Source: Shewanella metallivivens (lineage in GTDB: Bacteria; Pseudomonadota; Gammaproteobacteria; Enterobacterales; Shewanellaceae). Taken from it: a DNA stretch of 64,000 nt. Made by a program: the position numbers and the translations under genes. The stretch covers positions 62,001 to 126,000 of the forward strand of contig NZ_JAQQPZ010000001.1 of NCBI RefSeq assembly GCF_028750675.1. Direction: 5' to 3'. Shown piece by piece: positions 9,786 to 18,191 of the stretch. Position 1 is the first letter of the stretch, and every line of letters starts with the position of its first letter. The notes under the pieces are model-generated. The model made no database searches, was not told the origin of the DNA, and was given only the letters and a program-made list of their open reading frames with translations.

Positions 9786-10169
9786 TTAAGCATTATTAGC
9801 GATGTTGGTGTCAGTATTGGCCAAGGTTGCCAAAAGTGGGTCACGGTGCCGATAACCTAAAAATTGACCGCCGTCTAATATTTCAATCTGTTCGCAATAG
9901 GCATCGCCCTCAAAAGTACCCTGTTCATGTAAGGTCATTTTTTTGCAACGTGCTTCACCTGACGATTGCCCTGCAATCATTAATTCGCGGCATAAAATAT
10001 CCCCATCAACGGTACCACTGGTTTCTATGGTGACATTACCTTGGGCCTGAATATCACCGCTAACATGCCCAGCAATCAATACATCGCCACTGAAAATAAG
10101 TTTGCCTGTTAAGTGACATTCTTGAGCGATAAAGCTTAACGGATTTACAGGCTTTTTTTGACCAAACAT
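9786..10169 (-). CDS. bactofilin (polymer-forming cytoskeletal protein)
   Basis: A 127-residue bactofilin. The body is a series of short beta-helix turns with hydrophobic spacing (LIFSGDVLIAGHVSGDIQA, then VTIETSGTVDGDI), as expected for this filament-forming family that scaffolds cell-shape and envelope enzymes. The internal ATG at 10169 gives the family-like start MFGQKK and has AAGGGCAC upstream on the minus strand; the longer ORF would add an unlikely N-terminal stretch. It converges with the GFA gene and lies downstream of napF. Confidence 0.82.
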   Translation of the reverse strand: MFGQKKPVNPLSFIAQECHLTGKLIFSGDVLIAGHVSGDIQAQGNVTIETSGTVDGDILCRELMIAGQSSGEARCKKMTLHEQGTFEGDAYCEQIEILDGGQFLGYRHRDPLLATLANTDTNIANNA

Positions 10170-10254
10170 CTTAGTGCCCTTGGGTATATGGTTAAATATG
10201 GGTGCTAATATAGCGTTAAAGACAGCATAACAAAACGACAAACTGTGGGTTTTG

Positions 10255-10740
10255 TTAACCCGTTTGCATCAATGTAATCGCATCAGCTGGACAAGGTGAC
10301 ACACATGCACCGCAGCCGGTACAGGCGTCGATATTAATCACGGGTTTTGGTACTTGGCCCACTGCCATGCTAAAACTTATCGCCCGTGGCTCACAGGCAT
10401 CTTTACAGCTTTGACACCACACACCTGTCGCGGTTAAGCAATTGTCTTTTATGCTAGCAAAATAAGTCCATGGTTGTGCCAAAGAGGTATCAAATACTGG
10501 CTCAGGGCAAACCTCAACACATTGTTTACAAAAGGTGCACTCATCATTGCTGAAATCGATTTCAGGGAATCCACCTTCACCACGTTTAATGATTTGCGTG
10601 TCGCACGCAATAATGCATTTATCACAACGGGTGCAATTATCGGTAAAGGCTTGCTCAGGTTTACTCCACGGCGGGCGGATCACATTGGATTTGCGGCGGC
10701 TAAAGAGATTTCGGCGACTTTGGTTAATACCTTGGGTCAT
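10255..10740 (-). CDS. napF: ferredoxin-type protein NapF (orphan)
   Basis: A 161-residue iron-sulfur protein. Three [4Fe-4S]-type regions are evident: CTRCDKCIIAC near residue 36, CTFCKQCVEVCPEP near residue 68 and CTGCGACVSPCPADAI near residue 140; an intermediate CQSCKDACEP cluster adds further ligands. The basic N-terminus (SRRNLFSRRK) is typical. NapF acts in the cytoplasm in maturation of periplasmic nitrate reductase NapA. No other nap gene is present here, so it is an orphan copy beside galE. A stem-loop separates it from galE. Confidence 0.85.
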   Translation of the reverse strand: MTQGINQSRRNLFSRRKSNVIRPPWSKPEQAFTDNCTRCDKCIIACDTQIIKRGEGGFPEIDFSNDECTFCKQCVEVCPEPVFDTSLAQPWTYFASIKDNCLTATGVWCQSCKDACEPRAISFSMAVGQVPKPVINIDACTGCGACVSPCPADAITLMQTG

Positions 10741-10765
10741 TATTATTCCAATAGGCTTTTATTCA

Positions 10766-10799
10766 TTACTGCAGCGCATATTAGCATTAGCTGCAGTAA
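10766..10799. other. stem-loop between galE and napF
   Basis: Perfect 10-bp inverted repeat TTACTGCAGC / GCTGCAGTAA with a 14-base loop. In the direction of transcription (minus strand) no T-run follows, so it is not a clear terminator. It may affect mRNA stability or regulation of napF. Confidence 0.45.
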
Positions 10800-10806
10800 A
10801 AAATTG

Positions 10807-11829
10807 TTAAGCACTTGGCAATTTATACCCATCAGGGTTATTTGATTGCCATTTCCAACTGCTGCTTGCCATGTCTTCTACGCTATGGGTTGCGCGCCAG
10901 TCTAATTGTGCAGCGGCGAAACTTGGGTCGGCATAACAGGCCGCAATATCACCAGGGCGGCGCGGACTGATTTGATAAGCAATGGTTTTGCCACAGGCTT
11001 TTTCGAATGCTTTCACCATATCTAACACACTATAGCCAATGCCGGTGCCTAAGTTATAAGTCACTAAGCCTGGTTTAGTTTGCAGCTTTTTAAGCGCTTG
11101 TAAGTGGCCAATGGCTAAATCGACCACATGAATATAATCACGTACGCCAGTACCATCTGGGGTGTTGTAATCATTACCAAATACACTTAACTGTTCGCGT
11201 TTACCTACAGCAACCTGAGCAATAAACGGCATTAAGTTATTGGGGATGTCATTCGGATCTTCACCAATTAAGCCGCTGTCGTGAGCGCCAACAGGATTAA
11301 AATAACGTAAGCGGGCAATGTTCCAGCTGTTATCTGACTGATACAAATCAGATAAAATATGCTCTACCATCAGTTTTGATTGGCCGTAAGGGTTAGTGGC
11401 GCCTGTAGGAAAATCTTCTTTAATTGGTAAGCTTGCGGGGTCGCCATATACAGTTGCTGATGAGCTAAACACTAGATTTTTGACGTTATGTTCAGCCATT
11501 ACCTGGCACAAAACAATGGTGCCAGTGACATTGTTTTCATAATACTTAAGTGGTTTTGCAACAGATTCGCCAACGGCTTTTAAGCCCGCGAAATGAATAA
11601 CTGATTCGATATTATGATCGACAAACACTTTTTGCAGTAGGGCTTTGTTGAGAATATCACCTTGATAAAATGTGACATCTTTACCCGTAATGGTACGAAC
11701 CCTTGCTAATGCCTCAACACTTGAATTTGATAAATTGTCTACGATGACCACTTCCTGTCCAGCATTTAGCAGCTCCACGACTGTGTGCGTACCTATATAG
11801 CCAGCGCCACCGGTTACCAAAATTGCCAT
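10807..11829 (-). CDS. galE: UDP-glucose 4-epimerase
   Basis: A 340-residue extended short-chain dehydrogenase that interconverts UDP-glucose and UDP-galactose for surface polysaccharides and galactose use. The NAD-binding motif [11 protein letters not shown] is at residues 5-15, SSSATVYGD near residue 123 holds the catalytic Ser, and YGQSK near residue 148 gives the Tyr-Lys pair. Length is typical (338-340). AGAGGAC lies about 9 bases before the ATG on the minus strand. No other gal gene is adjacent, so it is probably a housekeeping epimerase. Confidence 0.95.
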   Translation of the reverse strand: MAILVTGGAGYIGTHTVVELLNAGQEVVIVDNLSNSSVEALARVRTITGKDVTFYQGDILNKALLQKVFVDHNIESVIHFAGLKAVGESVAKPLKYYENNVTGTIVLCQVMAEHNVKNLVFSSSATVYGDPASLPIKEDFPTGATNPYGQSKLMVEHILSDLYQSDNSWNIARLRYFNPVGAHDSGLIGEDPNDIPNNLMPFIAQVAVGKREQLSVFGNDYNTPDGTGVRDYIHVVDLAIGHLQALKKLQTKPGLVTYNLGTGIGYSVLDMVKAFEKACGKTIAYQISPRRPGDIAACYADPSFAAAQLDWRATHSVEDMASSSWKWQSNNPDGYKLPSA

Positions 11830-11956
11830 AGTTTAATCGTCCTCTGAATAAATGTGTCATTTCTGGCTACATTGTAAATTATCACAGTCCAAGTGCCAGT
11901 GAATTTTGGTATTAGTCCCTAAATTATTGCTGTTTACTAAAGGAGTTATCTGACTT

Positions 11957-11974
11957 TGTATTTATTTGTTTACA
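11957..11974 (+). promoter_or_regulatory. TyrR-box-like site upstream of phhA
   Basis: TGTATTTATTTGTTTACA fits TGTAAA-N6-TTTACA with two mismatches and keeps the key G and C fourteen bases apart. It lies about 100 bp before phhA, in the divergent gap with galE. The TyrR gene is two genes downstream. Confidence 0.6.
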
Positions 11975-12076
11975 ATTAGTACTGCATTATTGGCAGACAA
12001 TAAACTGTGAAGGAGTTAACAAAAGCACAACGTTAGCACACTATGTAGGGAGTGAAGTTTACGTAAAGTGGAACCT

Positions 12077-12871
12077 ATGACAGCAACAAAGTATATTGCC
12101 CACCAACCCAATGCCCAAGGTTACATTGATTACTCAGAACATGAGAATCAATTATGGCAGCAGTTATATCAACGCCAAGTAACCAATATGCCTGGGCGTG
12201 CTTGCCCTGCGTATTTGCAAGGGTTAGATGCATTAGCCATGTCGGTAGACCGCATTCCGCAACTACCTGAAATAGACAAGGTGTTATTTGCGGCTACCGG
12301 CTGGAAAACTGCTGCGGTACCCGCACTAATCTCATTTGGTCGATTTTTTGAATTACTCGCCAATAAAGCGTTTCCTGTGGCGACATTTATTCGCACTAAA
12401 GAAGAGTTTGATTACTTGCAAGAACCTGATATTTTTCATGAAATATTTGGTCACTGCCCATTACTCACCAACCCATCATTTGCGAACTTTTCGCATATGT
12501 ATGGTCAGCTAGGTCTTGCCGCAACCAAAGAACAGCGGGTATTTTTGGCACGTTTGTACTGGTTTACCATTGAGTTTGGTCTGGTGCAGGCTAAAGATGA
12601 ACCATTACAAATTTATGGCGGCGGCATTTTAAGCTCGCCCGGTGAAACCATGTATGCGCTTAGCGATAAACCAGAACGCAGAGCGTTTGATTTACTCGAT
12701 GTACTGCGCACTCCCTATCGCATTGATATTATGCAGCCCATTTACTACGTGATTGAAAGCATTGATTACCTCGATGAGATCGCTCAAATGGACATTATGG
12801 GGATGGTGAAACAAGCACAGCAGTTGGGCATGTTTGAGCCTAAATTCGCCCCCAAAAGTAAAGCCAGTTAA
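12077..12871 (+). CDS. phhA: phenylalanine 4-monooxygenase
   Basis: A 264-residue iron- and tetrahydropterin-dependent hydroxylase that turns phenylalanine into tyrosine. The iron ligands fall in FHEIFGHC and TIEFG, at His121, His126 and Glu166, the same numbers as in Pseudomonas PhhA. The ATG at 12077 aligns with known PhhA starts; a GTG at 12068 would add three residues. Neither has a strong ribosome site. The pterin-recycling gene phhB follows 79 bp later, then the regulator tyrR. A TyrR-like box upstream suggests induction by aromatic amino acids. Confidence 0.95.
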   Translation: MTATKYIAHQPNAQGYIDYSEHENQLWQQLYQRQVTNMPGRACPAYLQGLDALAMSVDRIPQLPEIDKVLFAATGWKTAAVPALISFGRFFELLANKAFPVATFIRTKEEFDYLQEPDIFHEIFGHCPLLTNPSFANFSHMYGQLGLAATKEQRVFLARLYWFTIEFGLVQAKDEPLQIYGGGILSSPGETMYALSDKPERRAFDLLDVLRTPYRIDIMQPIYYVIESIDYLDEIAQMDIMGMVKQAQQLGMFEPKFAPKSKAS

Positions 12872-12950
12872 CCGATGACGCTTGTTGAGCAAAGTAATAA
12901 TGAGCTGAACCCACAGTCACTACAGCATTACATTTAGCTAAGGAGTACTA

Positions 12951-13292
12951 ATGAACGCATTAACCGAGATGAAGTGTGAAGCCTGTCAGGCTGACGCGCC
13001 AAAAGTAACCGATATAGAGTTAGCCGAACTTATCCGCATGATCCCTGATTGGGGAGTTGAGGTGCGTGACGGTATTATGCAATTAGAGCGAGTTTACAAG
13101 TTTAAAAACTTTAAATTGGCCATGGCTTTTACTAACAAGTTGGCCGATTTAGCCGAAGCGGAGTTTCATCACCCAGGTATTTTAACTGAATGGGGGAAGG
13201 TCACTGTGACTTGGTGGTCGCATTCTATAAAGGGATTACACAAAAATGATTTCATTATGGCTGCCAAGACAGACCAGTTATTAGATGAGTAA
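12951..13292 (+). CDS. phhB: pterin-4-alpha-carbinolamine dehydratase
   Basis: A 113-residue dehydratase that recycles the 4a-hydroxy-pterin made by PhhA. The active-site pattern is intact: [11 protein letters not shown] near residue 64 followed by VTVTWWSH near residue 76. Length matches the family (about 100-118). AAGGAG lies upstream of the ATG. Its place right after phhA fits a phhAB operon. Confidence 0.95.
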   Translation: MNALTEMKCEACQADAPKVTDIELAELIRMIPDWGVEVRDGIMQLERVYKFKNFKLAMAFTNKLADLAEAEFHHPGILTEWGKVTVTWWSHSIKGLHKNDFIMAAKTDQLLDE

Positions 13293-13305
13293 TATTGACA
13301 CTTAT

Positions 13306-13337
13306 TTCAGCATGTTACGTTAACGTAATGTGCTGAA
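13306..13337. promoter_or_regulatory. 16-bp-arm palindrome between phhB and tyrR
   Basis: Two 16-base arms centred on ACGTTAACGT match at 14 of 16 positions with no loop. It is followed by ATAATTTG rather than a clean T-run. It could be a weak terminator of phhAB or an operator before tyrR. The role is not determined. Confidence 0.5.
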
Positions 13338-13450
13338 TAATTTGTCTGTTACAATTCTACTGTAAACTTCACTTGCCACCGAAGCAATATCCCTCTAACG
13401 TTGTGACAAATTTCCGCAACAAAACATTAATAACTAGGGAATCGTTACAT

Positions 13451-14989
13451 ATGCGTTTGGAAGTCAGTTGTATCGATCGCGTGGGTTTAGCGAAAGACAT
13501 CCTCGTCGTGCTTGAAAAACATGGCATTAACTTAATTGCCATTGATGCCAGTAATAAAGGTTTCCTATTTCTGCAATTTGCAGAAATCAGTTTCGAAACC
13601 TTACGAGAATTAATGCCGCAAATTCGAAAAGTCGAAAGCGTACACGACGTTCGTACCGTGTCTTTTATGCCGTCTGAGCAAGAACACTACGCGTTAAAAA
13701 CATTACTCAAAACCTTACCTGATTCGGTATTTTCAATCGACACCAAAGGCCGTATTCGTATTGCCAATGAGTCTGCTCTGCTGACTTTGGATATGGCTGA
13801 GCATGAGGTGGTTGAAGAATCATTAAACCATTGGGTGCAAGGTTTTAACTTTGCTCGCTGGATGAGTGAAACCCCTGTACTGGCACAAGCTACACGGGTG
13901 CAAATTAATGCTAATGAATATTTAGCAGAAATGCTGCCAATTTATTTACCTGACGATAACGATACCACCATTTTAGCGGGTGCAGTGGTGTCACTTAAAT
14001 CACCTGCCAGAGTCGGCAAGCAATTTAATGCGCTGCAAAATCAAACCACAGGTTTTGATAACGTTTTAGCGATGAGCGATAAAATGAAGGACGTGTTAAA
14101 ACAAGCCAAACGTATGGCTCAATTAGACGCGCCGTTATTGATCACCGGCGAAACAGGCACCGGCAAAGAGTTAATGGCCCGTGCAAGCCACGATGCTAGT
14201 ATGCGCCGCGAGCACCCCTTTATTGCCATTAACTGTGCGGCATTGCCTGACAGTGTCGCCGAAGAAGAATTGTTTGGCTTTGTGAGCAATGGCACTGTGG
14301 TTAAACGTGGTCTATTTGAAGAAGCCAAAGGCGGGACGGTATTTTTAGATGAAATTGCTGAAATGTCCAAAGCTGCCCAAGTTAAGTTATTACGTTTATT
14401 GCAAGACGGTACCTTTAGACGCATTGGCGGCGATGTAGAAGTCAGGGCGGATGTGCGTATTATATGCTCCACTCAGAAAAATCTCGCAGAGTTGTGCCAA
14501 ACCGGTGAGTTTAGAGAAGATTTATACTATCGCATCCATGTATTAAGTTATCACATGCCGTCTCTGCGTGAGCGTCGTGTGGATGTTATTCCGCTTACCG
14601 AAATGTTTTTAGAGCACTATAGCCAACAGCTATCAAGTCCGTTACGTCGTATTTCAGCCAGTTGCCGTGATTATTTATTTACTTACGCTTGGCCGGGGAA
14701 CGTACGCCAGTTGAAAAATGCGATATTCAGAGCTGTGTCGATGTGGGATGGCTCTACCGAATTGACCGTTGAGCAACTTAAACTGCCATCATATGCCGAA
14801 GGTTTTGGATACTTCGATGAAGAATTTGAGGGCACATTAGACGAAGCCATGAAAGACTATGAAGCGGGTTTATTGCGCCGTTTATATCCCGCTTATCCAA
14901 GCACGCGACAGTTAGCGAAAAAGCTTGGGGTGTCTCATACCGCCATCGCTAATAAACTGCGCGACTACAACATTAACAAGAAAAAGTAA
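13451..14989 (+). CDS. tyrR: aromatic amino acid regulator TyrR/PhhR
   Basis: A 512-residue regulator, almost the length of E. coli TyrR (513). Order: N-terminal ACT domain (MRLEVSCIDRVGLAKDIL), PAS domain from about residue 78, AAA+ domain with Walker A GETGTGKEL near residue 233 and FLDEIAEM, and a C-terminal helix-turn-helix (TRQLAKKLGVSHTAIANK). The GAFTGA loop of sigma54 activators is missing, as in TyrR, which works with sigma70. The ATG at 13451 matches known TyrR starts; the longer ORF from 13373 adds a non-homologous stretch. Placed between phhAB and the fumarylacetoacetase genes, it likely controls both through the boxes at 11957 and 15074. Confidence 0.93.
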   Translation: MRLEVSCIDRVGLAKDILVVLEKHGINLIAIDASNKGFLFLQFAEISFETLRELMPQIRKVESVHDVRTVSFMPSEQEHYALKTLLKTLPDSVFSIDTKGRIRIANESALLTLDMAEHEVVEESLNHWVQGFNFARWMSETPVLAQATRVQINANEYLAEMLPIYLPDDNDTTILAGAVVSLKSPARVGKQFNALQNQTTGFDNVLAMSDKMKDVLKQAKRMAQLDAPLLITGETGTGKELMARASHDASMRREHPFIAINCAALPDSVAEEELFGFVSNGTVVKRGLFEEAKGGTVFLDEIAEMSKAAQVKLLRLLQDGTFRRIGGDVEVRADVRIICSTQKNLAELCQTGEFREDLYYRIHVLSYHMPSLRERRVDVIPLTEMFLEHYSQQLSSPLRRISASCRDYLFTYAWPGNVRQLKNAIFRAVSMWDGSTELTVEQLKLPSYAEGFGYFDEEFEGTLDEAMKDYEAGLLRRLYPAYPSTRQLAKKLGVSHTAIANKLRDYNINKKK

Positions 14990-15073
14990 TGTAACGATTT
15001 AATGCCAGCTAATGTGTTGGCATTTTCGCCATTTCAATGCTCAAAACCAGCATTGGCAAGGCCTTTTATCGTT

Positions 15074-15091
15074 TGTAAATAATAATGTACA
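15074..15091 (+). promoter_or_regulatory. TyrR-box-like site upstream of the fumarylacetoacetase gene
   Basis: TGTAAATAATAATGTACA matches TGTAAA-N6-TTTACA with one mismatch and correct G/C spacing. It lies 139 bp before the next start codon. Confidence 0.65.
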
Positions 15092-15229
15092 AATCATGAC
15101 TTGCATCGGTAAAGCGTGATTTGCTACGCGCTATAGGATTTAACGTCTTTGTATGGACACAATAAATCCGCTAAGCCATTCATGCTATAAAGACGCAGCG
15201 CGAATGCCACCCAGAATTTAGGAGCAATA

Positions 15230-16216
15230 ATGAAACTTGCAAGTTACCACAACGGCCGTCGCGACGGCCAATTGATGTTAGTCAGTAAAGATTTGAGCAA
15301 AGCGGTCGCAGTGCCTGCGATTGCCAAAACAATGCAGCAATTACTCGATGCTTGGGATTTATTGTATCCACAACTCAGTGAGTTATATGAGGCGCTCAAT
15401 GATGGTCAAATGGATAACGCCATTGCCTTTGATGAGTCACGTTGTTTATCGCCATTACCCCGAGCCTATCAATGGGCTGACGGCAGTGCTTATGTTAATC
15501 ATGTCGAGCTTGTTCGTAAGGCGCGCGGTGCTGAAATGCCAGAATCATTTTGGACTGACCCTCTAGTGTATCAAGGTGGTTCAGACAGCTTTATTGCACC
15601 GAAAGCAGACATTGCAATGGCCAGTGAAGAATACGGCATTGACTTCGAATCAGAAATTGCCATTGTCACCGATGATGTTGCCATGGGAGTATCGACTGAC
15701 GATGCCGCAAAGCACATCAAGCTGCTCATGTTGGTGAATGATGTGTCATTGCGTAACTTAATCCCAGGAGAGCTGGCTAAAGGATTTGGCTTTTTTCAAT
15801 CAAAGCCATCAAGCGCGTTTTCACCAGTAGCGATTACGCCAGATGAGTTGGGTGACAAGTGGCAAGACAGCAAAGTGCACTTACCGTTAGTAACTCATTT
15901 AAACAGTGAGTTGTTTGGCCGCCCAAATGCTGGCGTCGACATGACATTTAACTTTAGCCAATTGGTGTCGCATGTGGCTAAAACTCGCCCACTTGCTGCA
16001 GGTGCAATTATTGGTTCGGGGACCATTTCAAACTACGACCGCAGTGCAGGCTCAAGCTGTTTAGCTGAAAAGCGTATGTTAGAAATTATTGCCGACGGCA
16101 AAGCCTCAACACCTTTTATGCATTTTGGTGACACAGTACGCATTGAAATGTTTGATGAAAACGGCGTGAGTATTTTTGGTTCTATCGACCAAAAAGTTGT
16201 TGAATATAAAGCTTAA
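15230..16216 (+). CDS. fumarylacetoacetase family protein (tyrosine catabolism)
   Basis: A 328-residue fumarylacetoacetate hydrolase-family enzyme. In this context it should cleave fumarylacetoacetate to fumarate and acetoacetate, the last step of tyrosine breakdown. Metal-binding residues are visible in DFESEIAIVTDD (near residue 140) and VNDVSLRNL (near residue 180), and GSGTISNYD near residue 263 forms the active-site loop. A family N-terminal domain of about 85 residues precedes the catalytic fold. AGGAGC lies upstream of the ATG. A TyrR-like box lies upstream, and maiA follows after a terminator. The homogentisate dioxygenase gene is not in the window. Confidence 0.87.
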   Translation: MKLASYHNGRRDGQLMLVSKDLSKAVAVPAIAKTMQQLLDAWDLLYPQLSELYEALNDGQMDNAIAFDESRCLSPLPRAYQWADGSAYVNHVELVRKARGAEMPESFWTDPLVYQGGSDSFIAPKADIAMASEEYGIDFESEIAIVTDDVAMGVSTDDAAKHIKLLMLVNDVSLRNLIPGELAKGFGFFQSKPSSAFSPVAITPDELGDKWQDSKVHLPLVTHLNSELFGRPNAGVDMTFNFSQLVSHVAKTRPLAAGAIIGSGTISNYDRSAGSSCLAEKRMLEIIADGKASTPFMHFGDTVRIEMFDENGVSIFGSIDQKVVEYKA

Positions 16217-16239
16217 AAATCGATAACGATATTTTTTAG

Positions 16240-16273
16240 AAGGCAGTAACGTATCATCGTTATTGCCTTTTTT
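16240..16273 (+). terminator. terminator between fumarylacetoacetase and maiA
   Basis: 12-bp stem AAGGCAGTAACG / CGTTATTGCCTT (one G-U pair), loop TATCAT, then six T. It lies inside what would otherwise be a two-gene operon. Confidence 0.8.
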
Positions 16274-16335
16274 GTTATGGATGGTTCAACAAATTGAAAA
16301 GTAAAAAACGATAAAAACAATAAAGAGGAGAACAC

Positions 16336-16986
16336 ATGAAACTCTATGGTTATTGGCGCTCAAGCGCTGCATATCGCGTGCGTATTGCATTAAATTTAAA
16401 GCAGTTATCGGCAGAGCAGGTTTCAGTACATCTGGTTAACAATGGCGGTGAGCAGCATTCGCAAGCCTATCATCAATTAAACGCTCAACATCTTGTACCC
16501 ACCTTGGTCGATGAGGGGGCTGAGGGGGAGTTGAACTTATCGCAATCACTGGCGATTATTGAATACTTAGACGAAAAATATCCGCAAGCCGCATTATTGC
16601 CGAGCAATATTGAGCACCGCGCTATTGTGCGCAGCATGGCACAGGCGATTGCGTGTGAAATTCACCCGCTCGACAACTTGCGAGTACTGCAATATTTAGT
16701 GAACGACATGGGCGTGTCTGATGCCGATAAAATGCGCTGGTATCATCATTGGATTATTGTTGGTTTTACCGCATTAGAAGCACAATTAAGCCAGCATAGT
16801 GGTCGTTTTTGTTTTGGTGATACTCCCACACTTGCCGACATCTGTTTGGTGCCACAGGTATACAATGCAAAACGCTTTAATGTGCCGCTTGATGATTTTC
16901 CTCATATTGTACGGATTGATCAGGCGTGTAACCAATTAGCGCCATTTGCCGATGCCGCGCCAGAGTTGCAACACGATGCCAGCTAA
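16336..16986 (+). CDS. maiA: maleylacetoacetate isomerase
   Basis: A 216-residue zeta-class glutathione transferase that isomerises maleylacetoacetate to fumarylacetoacetate using glutathione. The active-site region YWRSSAAYRVRIALNLK lies at residues 5-21, the glutathione-binding QSLAIIEYLDE near residue 70 and the C-terminal helical domain with TLADICLVPQV near residue 168. GAGGAG lies upstream of the ATG. A terminator separates it from the preceding gene, so it may depend on read-through or on its own promoter in the 66-bp gap. Confidence 0.92.
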   Translation: MKLYGYWRSSAAYRVRIALNLKQLSAEQVSVHLVNNGGEQHSQAYHQLNAQHLVPTLVDEGAEGELNLSQSLAIIEYLDEKYPQAALLPSNIEHRAIVRSMAQAIACEIHPLDNLRVLQYLVNDMGVSDADKMRWYHHWIIVGFTALEAQLSQHSGRFCFGDTPTLADICLVPQVYNAKRFNVPLDDFPHIVRIDQACNQLAPFADAAPELQHDAS

Positions 16987-17277
16987 TTGAGGCGTGATGT
17001 CTTTTGCTAAAAATCGCACCTAACCCGTATTAGGTGCAAAACTGCAGCCTTCAAATCGTATTATTTTTAGTCTATTGCGCCCCACATAAACTTCAATGCT
17101 CCGTCATCACACACGCCAATAGGTATAACTATTGCTTCAAAAAAGCACACAACGATTCGCAAAATAATGCGTTTATCCACATCAGTCACTTTGCGTCGCC
17201 GGCTTACATGTTTACTTGTGCTATCCCACTATAAGCCAACTATAAAATACACCTTTAGTCTCTTTTGTTGTGTGTTT

Positions 17278-17292
17278 TGTGATCTAAATCAA
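17278..17292 (+). promoter_or_regulatory. CRP-type half-perfect site upstream of ompW
   Basis: TGTGATCTAAATCAA has a perfect CRP left half (TGTGA) and a degenerate right half. It is about 165 bp before ompW and shares its core GATCTAAATCAA with the FNR-type site downstream. Confidence 0.45.
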
Positions 17293-17339
17293 GCCTGTGA
17301 TATCTAGTTGGGTACTCAAATATAGGTAGAGAGGTTTGT

Positions 17340-17353
17340 TTGATCTAAATCAA
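17340..17353 (+). promoter_or_regulatory. FNR/EtrA box upstream of ompW
   Basis: TTGATCTAAATCAA is a perfect match to the FNR consensus TTGAT-N4-ATCAA. It lies 90 bp before the ompW start. FNR-type (EtrA in Shewanella) or CRP control by oxygen is expected, as for OmpW in other gammaproteobacteria. Confidence 0.7.
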
Positions 17354-17443
17354 TGTTGCTAATGAATAACTTGGGTAGGTTGGCGGAAATTGTTAGGGAT
17401 GTTAATAAATTGCATCTATTTATTGTTGTCATGGAGTCTGAAA

Positions 17444-18091
17444 ATGAATAAGAAAATTACCCTAAGTTTAGTTGTTGCATCATTACTATCTGCTGGCTTA
17501 TCTTTTGGTGCAGTAGCGCATCAAGCGGGCGACATTATCGTGCGGGCGGGTACTGCAACGGTATCACCTAATGAATCAAGTCCAGTTGTGGCCGGTGTAG
17601 CAGAGTTCAGTGTTGATAGTGATACCCAATTAGGTCTTAACTTTGGCTACATGTTGACAGATAACATTGGCATAGAGCTTTTAGCTGCCACACCCTTTAG
17701 CCACGATGTGTCACTGGGCGAACTTGGTAAAATTGCTGAAACTAAACATTTACCACCAACCCTTGTTGCTCAATATTATTTTGGTAATGCACAGTCTGCA
17801 CTGCGTCCATACGTTGGGGTGGGGGTTAACTTTACGAACTTTTTCGACAATGATTTTACTCAAGATGCTAAAGATTTAGGTCTAGATAACCTGTCTATGT
17901 CTAACTCTTGGGGCGTAGCGGCGCAGGTAGGGCTTGATTACCAAATTGATAAAAAATGGCTCGTGAATGCTTCGGTATGGTATGCACAAATTTCTACTGA
18001 CGTGAGTTTTGATATGGGCGCAGACCATGTCGTGGTTGAAACCGATATCGACCCATGGGTCTATATGGTGAGCGTGGGTTATACGTTCTAA
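17444..18091 (+). CDS. ompW: outer membrane protein OmpW
   Basis: A 215-residue outer membrane eight-stranded beta-barrel of the OmpW family, thought to pass small hydrophobic molecules. A clear signal peptide (residues 1-24, ending near GAVAHQ) precedes the mature start HQAGDIIVRAG. Barrel strands include GLNFGYMLTDNIGIELLAATPF and TLVAQYYFG, and the chain ends in VSVGYTF with the terminal Phe typical of barrels. The ATG at 17444 has GGAG at 17433; the longer ORF start would put a second hydrophobic stretch before the signal. FNR/CRP sites lie upstream and a terminator downstream. Confidence 0.92.
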   Translation: MNKKITLSLVVASLLSAGLSFGAVAHQAGDIIVRAGTATVSPNESSPVVAGVAEFSVDSDTQLGLNFGYMLTDNIGIELLAATPFSHDVSLGELGKIAETKHLPPTLVAQYYFGNAQSALRPYVGVGVNFTNFFDNDFTQDAKDLGLDNLSMSNSWGVAAQVGLDYQIDKKWLVNASVWYAQISTDVSFDMGADHVVVETDIDPWVYMVSVGYTF

Positions 18092-18144
18092 ATACCGCTG
18101 ATTCGGGTTACTGGTATTTGAAGCCATTAACGATGTATTGAAAT

Positions 18145-18172
18145 AAAACAGGAGCCATCAGGTTCCTGTTTT
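18145..18172. terminator. terminator after ompW
   Basis: 12-bp stem AAAACAGGAGCC / GGTTCCTGTTTT with one mismatch and loop ATCA. A-rich and T-rich arms allow use from both strands. Confidence 0.8.
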
Positions 18173-18191
18173 AGTATTTGCCATTGAGCTT

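Larger units (their letters stand above)
16987..17443. other. intergenic gap before ompW
   Basis: This 457-bp gap holds a stem-loop GCACCTAA / TTAGGTGC at 17016-17023 and 17030-17037 after maiA, and two CRP/FNR-type sites near the ompW end. No gene is supported; a 66-codon ORF inside it has no ribosome site or recognisable content. Confidence 0.5.

Noticed and set aside
13451-14989. TyrR as a sigma54 activator
   Set aside because: The GAFTGA loop is absent, and the ACT-PAS-AAA-HTH layout and length match TyrR.
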